Shown: in pieces, positions 6,945-15,462 of the stretch | Position numbering within the stretch: the first letter of the stretch is position 1 | Layout of the letters: every line of letters starts with the position of its first letter | Origin: an uncultured Eubacterium sp. | Lineage (GTDB): Bacteria > Bacillota > Clostridia > Lachnospirales > Lachnospiraceae | Assembly: GCA_947088865.1 (NCBI GenBank) | Contig: CAMUHY010000014.1 | Location: forward strand, 1-64,000 | Direction: 5' to 3' | Length of the DNA: 64,000 bases | Notes under the pieces: generated by a model | What the model was told of the DNA's origin: nothing | What the model saw: only the letters and a program-made list of their open reading frames with translations | The model's database searches: none | Program-made: the position numbers and the translations under genes

Positions 6945-9071
6945 ATGTATTCATCATTTGAAATTGAAAAGAGAAAATTTGATGCTACCTATTTTATGGA
7001 TAAGAAAATTGATTGTATTGTTCCGGTACATTTAACAATTGCTAAAGTAGAATCTTGTCTTTTCAAAAAAGATGGTTCTCATAATGAGCAATATTATAAA
7101 TGGCAATTTATTTATAGTATAATATATTCGGGGCTTTGTTCTAAGGATTTTATTGGAACTGAAATTTCCTTTCCAAAAGGCAATAAAAATTCTGCTCCTA
7201 TTAAACTTGATGGTGCCATTTTTGATGACAAAGATTGGTTTTTTCATTATGAAGCTTTACATATAAAAAAAGATAGTTCTAAATGGGATGAGTTGAATTG
7301 GCTTAAAGATCATTTGCTTTGTGTATTTGAATTTAAGAAAGAAAACGGTAAAGATATAAAAGGTGTTTTTAATAGTCAATTAAAAGCTTATATGAATGAG
7401 TCTTCTAAAAATACAGTTTTTGGGATTTTATATGACGAAGGGAGATTATATTTATTTAGGAGTGTTGGCAAGAAATATCTTAGGTTAAGTGATGAGTTTA
7501 ATATTGAAAATAAAAATAAAATTGAAGCAACATTTGATGTTCCAGATGCATATATTAATATATTATCTTTTGATCAAATGTTTATGTATGATGAAGAAGA
7601 TAAAAAAATTATAAATTATGCAGGCAGAAGCTTGTCAGAATTAGGAATTATATCTAAAAATGATTCCCGTAAATTGAATGCTGCGCTATATCAAATTTTG
7701 CACACAATGGACAAATGTGGACTTGTAAATCAAAAGGGATATAATATACTTATCCAACTTATTGCATTAAAAATATACGATGAGAAACATAATAATGGAA
7801 ATTTACAATTCTATATTAATCCTGTTGAAGAACAATATGCTGTTCTTACAGATGATAATACTCAAGATTTTCTTAATCGCTTAGAAAATTTACGTGTTTC
7901 TGCTAAAACATCATATACAAAGATACTTAATGAAAATTATTTTAATGAAACTAATATTAATCAAGTAAAAGTTGTTATTCAAATTGTAAAACAATTTCAA
8001 AATTATAGTTTCACATATTCAGAAAGAAATAACTTATATCAATTAGTATTTTATCAATTTGCCTCTCAATTTAGTAAAGTAGATAACGCTCAATTTATTA
8101 CTCCATTACAAATAATTGATTTTGTAGTAGATATTATTAATCCCAAATATAATGAGAGTATAATTGATCCTACCGTTGGAATTGCAGATTTTTTATCTGT
8201 ATCCTATGTGAAGTCTAATGGCAAATTAAATGATAAAAATGTTTATGGTATGGATATTGATGAAGATATGGTTAAACTTGCTACTCTTAATATGTTATTA
8301 AATGGTGATGGTAATGCAACGATTGAAGTACAAAGTGATGGATTAGGTTCTATTTTTTCAAAGTTTGGTGATAATGGAGAGATAATTCAATTAATACCTG
8401 CAACTTTAACAAGACCACATAATTATGATGGAGAATGGGATAATCGTGTTGATGGAAAACGTTTAAAAAAATTTGATATAGTATTAACTAATCCTCCATT
8501 TGGAGAAGCGCGTTCTTGGATGCCTAGTGGAGATGAAATATCTATTGCTGAATGTTATCAATTATGGAATCGATATTCACAAACTAAAATTGATATGGGT
8601 GTTATTTTTTTGGAGAATGCTGTACGTATTTTAAAAGAAAATGGAAGAATGGCAATAGTTTTGTCTAATTCTATAGCTTCTATTGATGCACATAAGGAAG
8701 CACGAAAATGGCTTTGCGAGAATATGCGAGTTGTAGCTATAATTGATTTACCTCCAAATATTTTTGCTGAAGCTGGAGTTTCTCCTACTTTAATTTTTGC
8801 ATATAAACCTACTAAAAAAGAGTTACAAAGGCTAAAAAAGAATAATTACCAGGTTTTTTCTAAAGAAATTAAAAAAGTTGGATATGAAGTCAAAACTAAA
8901 AATAAAGTTAAACAATTTGAAACTAAGTATCGTATTAATCCAATAACTTTTGAAAAAGAAATTAATCAAGATGGAACAGCGCAACTTGATGAAGAATTTA
9001 CAGAAACAGTTGCAGCATTCAAGGCATGGTGCAATGGACAAGAAGATAAACTTAAAGAACTGTTTTTATAA
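6945..9071 (+). CDS. Nuclease-N6-adenine methylase fusion (type IIB/BcgI-like RM subunit)
   Basis: A 708-residue protein that combines two activities. Residues about 40-150 look like the N-terminal restriction domain of type I R proteins, with a PD-(D/E)XK set at Asp89 and Glu129-Phe-Lys131 (VFEFKKENGKD). Residues 330-680 are an N6-adenine methylase of the HsdM type: motif IV NPPFGE begins at Asn516 and motif I is D408-PTVGIAD. Motif I departs from the usual DPxxGxGxF (Gly-Ile-Ala instead of Gly-Thr-Gly). A specificity subunit gene follows 19 bases later, and there is no separate restriction gene. This is the organisation of BcgI-like systems, where one chain cuts and methylates and a second recognises DNA. 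Low GC suggests acquisition. Confidence 0.8.
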   Translation: MYSSFEIEKRKFDATYFMDKKIDCIVPVHLTIAKVESCLFKKDGSHNEQYYKWQFIYSIIYSGLCSKDFIGTEISFPKGNKNSAPIKLDGAIFDDKDWFFHYEALHIKKDSSKWDELNWLKDHLLCVFEFKKENGKDIKGVFNSQLKAYMNESSKNTVFGILYDEGRLYLFRSVGKKYLRLSDEFNIENKNKIEATFDVPDAYINILSFDQMFMYDEEDKKIINYAGRSLSELGIISKNDSRKLNAALYQILHTMDKCGLVNQKGYNILIQLIALKIYDEKHNNGNLQFYINPVEEQYAVLTDDNTQDFLNRLENLRVSAKTSYTKILNENYFNETNINQVKVVIQIVKQFQNYSFTYSERNNLYQLVFYQFASQFSKVDNAQFITPLQIIDFVVDIINPKYNESIIDPTVGIADFLSVSYVKSNGKLNDKNVYGMDIDEDMVKLATLNMLLNGDGNATIEVQSDGLGSIFSKFGDNGEIIQLIPATLTRPHNYDGEWDNRVDGKRLKKFDIVLTNPPFGEARSWMPSGDEISIAECYQLWNRYSQTKIDMGVIFLENAVRILKENGRMAIVLSNSIASIDAHKEARKWLCENMRVVAIIDLPPNIFAEAGVSPTLIFAYKPTKKELQRLKKNNYQVFSKEIKKVGYEVKTKNKVKQFETKYRINPITFEKEINQDGTAQLDEEFTETVAAFKAWCNGQEDKLKELFL

Positions 9072-9090
9072 CGAGAGGAGTACAATAATA

Positions 9091-10590
9091 ATGAAAAAAT
9101 ATATAAATATTCCTCAATATACAACTTTAAATGAGATTATACAGCGTAATTTTACATTATCAGCAACACAATATAAAAGATTTTGCATAAAAAATAGTAA
9201 TATTAAAACAATAAAGGATTTTCTTGAACATCCACTTTTTAGGTCAGATTTTGGTATTGAAGTAGGAAGTGATTGTTATGTTGATTTTTCAAATTATGTA
9301 TTTATTAAAACAAAAGCATTGCAAGAAGATTCTTATCTTTTAAGTGAAAATAAAGAGGCAACAGAATACATTAAACCACAAGCTTTTATTAATATGCATC
9401 TAAAAAAAGGTGATATTATTATATCTAAAGATAGTAATGTTGGTGAAATAATAGTTCTTGATAAAGATTATCCAAATTCAATGTTATGTAGTGGTTTATG
9501 TAGATTGCCAATTAAGAAAAATGGTTTATATTTACTTGCATTTATTAAAAGTGCTTTATTTAGACAGCAAATAGATTTTATTGTTCCTCGAGGTTCTACA
9601 ATAAAACATGGAAAAACAAAATTTTTAGAATGTAAAATTCCATTTCCTAATATAAAAATTGATGAAACTATACAATATATTGAGTTATTAATGCAGGCTA
9701 TAATTAATAAAGAAATTGCTATACGAAAAAAACATGAAGAAATAATACAATTAATTCAAAATGAGTTAGAATTAAATCAAAATAGTCAAGAATTTATTTA
9801 TACACAACCTCAAATTAGTGAGATTATGGCAATTGATAGAATGGACACAAGTCTATATTCATATGAATTTAAGCATAAAGAATACTTGATTACAAATTAT
9901 AAATATGGTTATACTTCCCTGACAGATTTAGGATATATGGGTATTAGAGGAACATCATTAGAACGTAATTATATAAAAAATAGGATTAATAGTGATGTGT
10001 ATATTGATGGTTTCTATAAGCTTATTATTCCAACTAATATTACTAAGTACGGTACAGTATCAAAAATATTATATATTGGAACTCCAGTTAAGTTAAAAAC
10101 TATACAAAAAGGTGACATTGTTTTTGGAGGAGAAGGTTATGGAAAAGGAAAGTCATTTGTTGTATTAGAAAATGAACCTAATGTTGCAACAAATTATCAT
10201 GGAATACGTATTGTTTGTAAAAAAAACACATCAATACAAAATAAAATTTTTATTAGATGTATGTTGGCTTTTTTAAGAGAAAATGGATTGATTGATAAAT
10301 ATGGTGTGGGTGGAAACGGAGGTCATTTTGCACCTACATATTTTTATTTAGCTAAAATTCCTAATTTCCCTGTTGAAAAAATAGAAAAAATATCATATCT
10401 TTATTATAATGGCTTTATGTCATATTCTACCAAGAAATGTACTATATCAAATTTTTTAGAATATGATAGCAAATATAATCAAGTAGCTGGAATACATGAA
10501 ATTGATGTTTCAATGAAATATTTACAAATGAAATTAGATGCTGCAATGACAAAAATAGCGGATGATATAGAAGTAAGTCTTACATTTTAA
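9091..10590 (+). CDS. Restriction-modification specificity (S) subunit
   Basis: A 499-residue HsdS-like protein. Two target-recognition regions (about residues 1-200 and 240-440) are each followed by helical conserved regions: the first includes IQYIELLMQAIINKEIAIRK and the second the C-terminal MKYLQMKLDAAMTKIADDI. Typical S-subunit phrases include LKKGDIIISKDSNVGEI and IQKGDIVFGGEGYGKGK. It sets the DNA sequence recognised by the fused nuclease-methylase upstream. The frame stays open into the upstream gene, but the ATG at 9091 follows AGAGGAG and gives the right N-terminus. A convergent gene lies beyond a strong terminator. Confidence 0.82.
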   Translation: MKKYINIPQYTTLNEIIQRNFTLSATQYKRFCIKNSNIKTIKDFLEHPLFRSDFGIEVGSDCYVDFSNYVFIKTKALQEDSYLLSENKEATEYIKPQAFINMHLKKGDIIISKDSNVGEIIVLDKDYPNSMLCSGLCRLPIKKNGLYLLAFIKSALFRQQIDFIVPRGSTIKHGKTKFLECKIPFPNIKIDETIQYIELLMQAIINKEIAIRKKHEEIIQLIQNELELNQNSQEFIYTQPQISEIMAIDRMDTSLYSYEFKHKEYLITNYKYGYTSLTDLGYMGIRGTSLERNYIKNRINSDVYIDGFYKLIIPTNITKYGTVSKILYIGTPVKLKTIQKGDIVFGGEGYGKGKSFVVLENEPNVATNYHGIRIVCKKNTSIQNKIFIRCMLAFLRENGLIDKYGVGGNGGHFAPTYFYLAKIPNFPVEKIEKISYLYYNGFMSYSTKKCTISNFLEYDSKYNQVAGIHEIDVSMKYLQMKLDAAMTKIADDIEVSLTF

Positions 10591-10836
10591 ATTTATAATG
10601 GAAAATTATGTTAGTATTTTAATTTTTATGACATAATAAACACTATATAAATGTAAAATAAACAAAAGGTAATGATAAGGCTTATTGTTTGTATAATGAA
10701 GTTGAAAATTTTTCTTTTAGGTTAACCTAAATTACTTCAAGTAAAAAATAAAAATATAAAAAGTAAGACAAACTGTATTTGAAGTGATAAAAATATGAAA
10801 TATTATAGAAGATTTACATATATGATGTAAAATATC
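10591..10836. other. Gene-free stretch with a TATAAT and a 16-bp palindrome
   Basis: No credible protein frame. It holds TATAAT at 10692-10697, the palindrome at 10716-10731, and then AT-rich DNA leading into the terminator at 10837. A short untranslated RNA is possible. Confidence 0.4.
10716..10731. promoter_or_regulatory. Perfect palindrome resembling a DtxR-family metal box
   Basis: TTTAGGTTAACCTAAA is a perfect dyad similar in form to iron or manganese boxes bound by DtxR/MntR/IdeR-type repressors. It lies about 20 bases after a TATAAT, a fitting place for an operator, but no gene follows before the terminator. Confidence 0.3.
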
Positions 10837-10884
10837 ATATAGAAATACCATACTATTTATTTAAATAGTATGGTATTTCTATAT
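10837..10884. terminator. Bidirectional terminator, 22-bp perfect stem
   Basis: ATATAGAAATACCATACTAT and two further bases at 10837-10858 pair perfectly with 10863-10884 around a four-base loop. AT-rich flanks lie on both sides, between the convergent S-subunit and PqqD-like genes. Confidence 0.85.
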
Positions 10885-10900
10885 AATATAAAATTTTGAC

Positions 10901-11251
10901 TTAATTTTTTATCATGGTAATAAATCCATAATCTTCAAGATTTCTCATATATTGAACCAGTCTATTATAGAGCGGTTCAGCCTTATCACCATATTGTTCT
11001 TTGACAAGAAGAGCTATATCATATATGGTTCGTTTTCCATCTATCAAAGGCCATATAAAACTGCCCATGTATTCTAAGTGAATTTGTGAAGTTTTTGGCT
11101 TTTTAAATAAAAGTTGTGCTATTTTATTAAACAATCCTTTATTTTCAACAAATAGAGTAACCGTTCCATCCATGTCCGTCTCATATTTTAAATCGGTGTG
11201 TGATGGTATATAATCTAAATAATTTTTGGATTCCATAGTTCTTTTTGCCAT
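10901..11251 (-). CDS. PqqD-like (RRE fold) small protein
   Basis: A 116-residue protein. The C-terminal 70 residues resemble the PqqD fold: GSFIWPLIDGKRTIYDIALL, then a helix LYNRLVQYMRNLEDYGFITM, matching the pattern G-x-x-hW-x-h-hDG-x-[RK]T-h-x-[ED]-h. PqqD folds bind leader peptides of ribosomally made peptides and guide modifying enzymes. Here no radical SAM enzyme or precursor is seen; the only partner is the OPT oligopeptide transporter gene 18 bases upstream on the same strand. It may recognise peptides handled by the transporter, or be a regulatory subunit. Start chosen by the AAGGCAAGG ribosome site. Confidence 0.65.
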   Translation of the reverse strand: MAKRTMESKNYLDYIPSHTDLKYETDMDGTVTLFVENKGLFNKIAQLLFKKPKTSQIHLEYMGSFIWPLIDGKRTIYDIALLVKEQYGDKAEPLYNRLVQYMRNLEDYGFITMIKN

Positions 11252-11269
11252 GTAATACCTTGCCTTTCT

Positions 11270-13177
11270 TTAATTTGCTTTATGTGATTGCGATTTGTTT
11301 TTCTGTCTTGCAAAAAAGATTACAAAGAAACAGATAATGGCAGTAACAATAAGTCCTCCAATAAATCCTGAGTTAAAGAATCCTGAAAAATCAATATATT
11401 TATCAATGCCAAAGACAGCAAAGAAGGCAAGTAAGATACCTAATAATCCCTCGCCAGCAATTAATCCAGAACAAAATAGGATGCCGCCGTCAGCTTCATT
11501 ATTCTTTTCTTTTTCATTCTTCTTTTTGTCAATAAACCAGCGAATAACACCACCAATCATAATTGGCGTTGAAAGTTCAAGCGGAAGATATAATCCAATG
11601 GCAACTGGCAAAACAGGGATTCCTAATATCTCAATAACAATGGCAATAAATACACCGATAAACACGAGCGCCCATGGGAGATTGCCATCCATAACACCCT
11701 CAATAATCATTTTCATCAATGTTGCCTGAGGAGCAGAGAGTTCTGTTGAACCAAATGTCCATGCTTGATTGAGAAGAAGCAGTACGCCGCCAATCGTAAA
11801 TGCGGATACAACAGCGCCTATAATTTCACCAAGCTGTTGTTTTTTAGGAGTTGCACCTAAAATATAACCTGTTTTTAAGTCTTGTGACGTATCACCTGCC
11901 ATCGCTGCAATAATACATATGATAGAACCGATTGCAATGGCTCCCTGCATACCATGTATGCCCGTATCACCGCTTGTTTTTAATATAATTGTAGAAAACA
12001 AGAGCGTGGCAATTGCCATACCAGAAACAGGATTGTTGCTGCTTCCTACTAAACCAACCATTCTTGAAGAAACGGTTGCAAAAAAGAATCCAAATATAGC
12101 AATTAAGAATGCTCCAAGTATAGAGACTGGAACGTCTGGGAAAATTGCAATCGCAACAATATTGGCGAGAACAGCAATACCGACAATTTTCATATTCATA
12201 TCGGCTTCTGTTCGCAATCCAGAAGTGGATGTACTTCCTTTAATACCTTTTAAGGCATCGCGGAATGTGGTTATAATAAGCGGCAATGATTTGATTAAGC
12301 TTATGATACCACCAGCAGCAACAGCGCCTGCACCAATATATCGTATATAGCTTGACCATATAGCAGAAGCGCCATCTTTTGCATAAAGTTCAGCAATTGT
12401 TATCGTTTCTGGATATAAAATGGTATCTCCGCCAAATGTGATAATGGCAGGAATTAATACAAACCAGCCAAGAATACCACCGGCGAAAAGGTAAGAAGAA
12501 ATTTTTGCACCACAGATATAGCCCACACCGATAAGGGCAGGATAAACTTCGGTTGAAAATTCCGTTTTTAATGCTTTAATTGGCGCTACAATCGTGCCTG
12601 GTACCACTTTAAAGCCGTCTACAATAAATTTTATCAAAGCGGCAATACCCATACCTGCAAATACCGATTTTGCACTGGCGCCGCCTTCTTCACCAGCAAG
12701 TAAAACTTCGGCGCAAGCCGTTCCTTCTGGATATGGAAGTACACCATGTTCTTTTACAATAAGAGCGTTTCTTAATGGTATCATAAAAAGAACGCCCAAA
12801 AGTCCGCCAAATAATGCGATAAGAGAAATGGTAAGAAGATTTGGGGATTCCATGATGCCGTCTTTTGCCCATAAAAATAATACAGGCAATGTAAAAATGG
12901 CGCCTGCTGCAAGTGATTCACCAGCAGAACCAATCGTTTGTACCATATTGCTCTCCAATATGGAATTTTTCCTTAAAATAACTCTTAGAACGCCCATTGA
13001 GATAACAGCTGCCGGAATAGAGGCAGAAACAGTCATACCAACTCGTAAGCCAAGATAAGCATTGGCTGCGCCAAAAATTATAGCCAGCAAAACACCCATA
13101 ATTATGGAAGTAACCGTAAATTCAGGTGTGATTTTAGAAGCTGGAATATAGGGTTTAAAATCTTTTGTTTGATTCAT
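11270..13177 (-). CDS. OPT family oligopeptide transporter
   Basis: A 635-residue polytopic membrane protein of the OPT family (EspB/YgaJ type), with about 14 hydrophobic segments. The start matches the family: EFTVTSIIMGVLLAIIFGAA followed by NAYLGLRVGMTVSASIPAAV. Other typical phrases are EGTACAEVLLAGEEGG and MAGDTSQDLKTGYILGATP. Bacterial members take up small peptides, driven by proton motive force. The ATG at 13177 follows TAAAGGAGG and is preferred over an upstream start at 13240. Translated with the PqqD-like gene as a two-gene unit. The upstream 327-base gap holds hairpin element A and no other gene. Confidence 0.9.
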   Translation of the reverse strand: MNQTKDFKPYIPASKITPEFTVTSIIMGVLLAIIFGAANAYLGLRVGMTVSASIPAAVISMGVLRVILRKNSILESNMVQTIGSAGESLAAGAIFTLPVLFLWAKDGIMESPNLLTISLIALFGGLLGVLFMIPLRNALIVKEHGVLPYPEGTACAEVLLAGEEGGASAKSVFAGMGIAALIKFIVDGFKVVPGTIVAPIKALKTEFSTEVYPALIGVGYICGAKISSYLFAGGILGWFVLIPAIITFGGDTILYPETITIAELYAKDGASAIWSSYIRYIGAGAVAAGGIISLIKSLPLIITTFRDALKGIKGSTSTSGLRTEADMNMKIVGIAVLANIVAIAIFPDVPVSILGAFLIAIFGFFFATVSSRMVGLVGSSNNPVSGMAIATLLFSTIILKTSGDTGIHGMQGAIAIGSIICIIAAMAGDTSQDLKTGYILGATPKKQQLGEIIGAVVSAFTIGGVLLLLNQAWTFGSTELSAPQATLMKMIIEGVMDGNLPWALVFIGVFIAIVIEILGIPVLPVAIGLYLPLELSTPIMIGGVIRWFIDKKKNEKEKNNEADGGILFCSGLIAGEGLLGILLAFFAVFGIDKYIDFSGFFNSGFIGGLIVTAIICFFVIFFARQKNKSQSHKAN

Positions 13178-13317
13178 AAATCCTCCTTTAGTTAATTTTG
13201 TCAACATTTTAACATATTTATTAAGGAAAAGAAAGCACAAATATATGGCAGCTTGTATATAAAATTATTGAAGTATTTAGTAAAAATTAACAAATATTAT
13301 ATTTTGATTTATAAAAA

Positions 13318-13390
13318 TTTAATTTTATCAAGGAAGTTCCCCACTTCAATGCTGCAAAGGCATAAGTGGAAGAATTTGCTTGTTTCAGTG
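13318..13390 (+). repeat. Dispersed hairpin element, copy A
   Basis: Shares with copies B-E the leading T-T-T-A-A-T-x-T-x-A-T-C-A-A-G-G segment, nested stems and a trailing CTTGTTTCAGTG. Inner stem CCACTT/AAGTGG and loop stem ATGC/GCAT are intact; the outer stem is partly decayed. It lies in the gap between the OPT gene and the small gene at 13505. Confidence 0.8.
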
Positions 13391-13504
13391 GGCAGAGTGT
13401 CAATACTGGTTCACTTGTAAATAAGAAAAACGTTTTGTATAATAAAAAAATCAATACTGGAGCTGTTGCGGCTTTTAAAGGTTGGCGCAGCATGGAGGTT
13501 ATAT

Positions 13505-13750
13505 ATGTTTTTATTTAAGAAAAAGAAAAAAACGCAATTGGATATTCAGTTAGAGCTTGTACAGAAAAATCTCGAAAACAATTATAAAGATGAAGCGAAA
13601 AAGGCACTCAATGCGTCCATTCAATTATTGGATGAGATGAGCAAAAGCGGTGAAATTACAGGAAAAAATCTTGAGAAAAAAAGAAAACAGATAGACCAAT
13701 ATGTAAAGAATATGGAAGGATATGGGCATAATATTCCTGTTGGCTGGTAA
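13505..13750 (+). CDS. Small basic coiled-coil protein of unknown function
   Basis: An 81-residue, Lys-rich, all-helical protein: MFLFKKKKKTQLDIQLELVQ, then KDEAKKALNASIQLLDEMS and NLEKKRKQIDQYVKNMEGYG. No membrane segment and no known domain recognised. The ATG follows ATGGAGG at a normal distance, which supports translation. It precedes the yqfC-yqfD sporulation genes on the same strand with a gap of about 110 bases and may belong to the same locus. Confidence 0.55.
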   Translation: MFLFKKKKKTQLDIQLELVQKNLENNYKDEAKKALNASIQLLDEMSKSGEITGKNLEKKRKQIDQYVKNMEGYGHNIPVGW

Positions 13751-13880
13751 TGTCAGGCGAATATTTGTAATTGGCTTTGGTGCTAAGGTTAAAATAAAAA
13801 GTTCTATTCTGCATGACATTTCAATATAGTAATATTAATAGTTATACGCAAATGCAGCAGTCTTGCAAGAATGGAGGAGT

Positions 13881-14162
13881 ATTACGAGAAAAAGAGTTAA
13901 AAATGAAGAAGATTCAGCATCCCATAAAACGATGTTTAGCAATGCAAGAGATGCCGTTTTAGGACTTCCTATTATCACGGTTATAGGAAACCGTGAAATG
14001 TATATAGAAAATTATCGGTCTATTATATATTATGACTGTGAATGTATTAAGTTAAAGACAAGATTAGGAATGATTTGTATACAAGGAGCTGATTTACAGA
14101 TAGCGTATTATGATGACGAAGAAATTATGATAAAAGGAAAGATTATTCATTTGGAAGTTTAA
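13881..14162 (+). CDS. yqfC: YabP/YqfC family sporulation protein
   Basis: About 93 residues of the YabP/YqfC family, small spore-coat-associated proteins made in the mother cell. Recognisable core: LGLPIITVIGNREMYIENYR, CECIKLKTRLGMICIQG and the ending IMIKGKIIHLEV. The sporulation gene yqfD follows 35 bases later, the usual order in spore-formers. The start is unusual: no ATG, GTG or TTG follows the strong GGAGG at 13873-13877. The in-frame ATT at 13881 is the best-placed codon; a TTG at 13863 lies before the ribosome site and the first in-frame ATG (13932) would remove conserved residues. Confidence 0.75.
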   Translation: MTRKRVKNEEDSASHKTMFSNARDAVLGLPIITVIGNREMYIENYRSIIYYDCECIKLKTRLGMICIQGADLQIAYYDDEEIMIKGKIIHLEV

Positions 14163-14197
14163 GAAAAGAAAAATCCAAGACAGAAGTGAGGTTTGTT

Positions 14198-15451
14198 ATG
14201 TGGAATCAACGCAGACTTATGGATAATTATGTCGTAGTGAAAGTCATAACGGATACGAAAGAGCGTTTTTTAAATCTTTGCAGACATCGTGAGATTACAC
14301 CTTGGAATATTACATCACAGGAAGATGGTTTTATAGCGAATTTCAGCAAAACAGATTTTATGCAGTTGAAAGATATTGTAAGAAAAACGAACAGCAAAGT
14401 GCGTGTTGTAAAGAAAAAAGGGATGGGGTTTATACTTTTTAAATATCGCAAGCACTATTCATTTTTTGCAGGAATATTAATTTCTATTGGAATTTTATAT
14501 ACGTTAAGTCTATTTGTCTGGAATATTTCATTTGAAGGAAATATATCGTACACATCAAGTTTCCTTTTAAAGTATCTTAATGATAAAGGGATTGTTGTCG
14601 GAACGCGTATAAATAATATTGACTGTGAAGAAATTGAACATATGATACGGAGTGATTATGGCGATATTACATGGGTTGCAGCAAAAATTACAGGAACGAG
14701 TCTGGTTATCAGTATCAAAGAAAATGATGGGGCAATACAAGCCGTTGACAATTACAGTGAGGCAGTCAATAACAATATCTCTGAGGCAAGAGATATTGTT
14801 GCAACGGAAAATGGGATTGTCCATAGTATTATCACCCGAAATGGCACCCCTAAAGTTGCAGTAGGCGATGAAGTTTCGTCCGGACAGGTGCTGGTTTCAG
14901 GAATTGTTGAAGTCTATGATGATTTTGGCAGTGTTGCAAGTACATATAATGTTAAGGCAGATGCAGATATATATATTGATACAACGGTCAATTATTATGA
15001 TGAACTTGTCTTAAAACATGACACAAAAAATTATACAGGCAGAACAAAACAGGATTATTATATAGACCTTCCCGATTACGAGATTTTTATGGGGCTGCAT
15101 TTTGGCAAATATGAAGAATATGACACCGTTATGGAAGTCTATCCTGTTGTGATAGGAGGCTCTTTTTTCTTGCCGATACGCGTTGGCAAAAAGACGACAA
15201 GAGAGTATAAAACAGAAACGGCTGTATATACACAAGAGGAAGCAACACAAATTCTTGAAGAAAAATTAAATACTTACATTTATGAATTAAAACAAAATGA
15301 TGTACAAATTATTGACAACAATGTTCAAATCATACCAAATGAAGAATTATATAAATGCGAGGGTACAGTCCATGTTATGATGCCTGCATATCAGTATAGT
15401 GAAGTGACTATGCCAGAAAATACGCAAGATGGCAATAAAGTTGAAAATTGA
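14198..15451 (+). CDS. yqfD: Sporulation protein YqfD
   Basis: A 417-residue membrane protein of the YqfD (SpoIV-related) family needed for sporulation in the mother cell of Bacillus and Clostridia. Residues 1-85 are a cytoplasmic domain (FLNLCRHREITPWNI and RKTNSKVRVVKKKGMGF). One membrane segment is at about 92-112 (FFAGILISIGILYTLSLFVW), followed by an external domain with WVAAKITGTSLVISIKE and a biotinyl-like GIVHSIITRNGTPKVAVGDEV. The start is placed at ATG 14198; GTG 14186 is part of the ribosome site. phoH normally follows directly; here two minus-strand genes intervene, the first only 11 bases away. Confidence 0.88.
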   Translation: MWNQRRLMDNYVVVKVITDTKERFLNLCRHREITPWNITSQEDGFIANFSKTDFMQLKDIVRKTNSKVRVVKKKGMGFILFKYRKHYSFFAGILISIGILYTLSLFVWNISFEGNISYTSSFLLKYLNDKGIVVGTRINNIDCEEIEHMIRSDYGDITWVAAKITGTSLVISIKENDGAIQAVDNYSEAVNNNISEARDIVATENGIVHSIITRNGTPKVAVGDEVSSGQVLVSGIVEVYDDFGSVASTYNVKADADIYIDTTVNYYDELVLKHDTKNYTGRTKQDYYIDLPDYEIFMGLHFGKYEEYDTVMEVYPVVIGGSFFLPIRVGKKTTREYKTETAVYTQEEATQILEEKLNTYIYELKQNDVQIIDNNVQIIPNEELYKCEGTVHVMMPAYQYSEVTMPENTQDGNKVEN

Positions 15452-15462
15452 AAGATTCAACG

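Noticed and set aside
11295-13058. Several long plus-strand open frames (for example 11295-11729, 11919-12350, 12594-13058)
   Set aside because: They are antisense to the OPT transporter gene, are low-complexity Ile/Pro/Ala-rich mirror frames, and have no ribosome sites.
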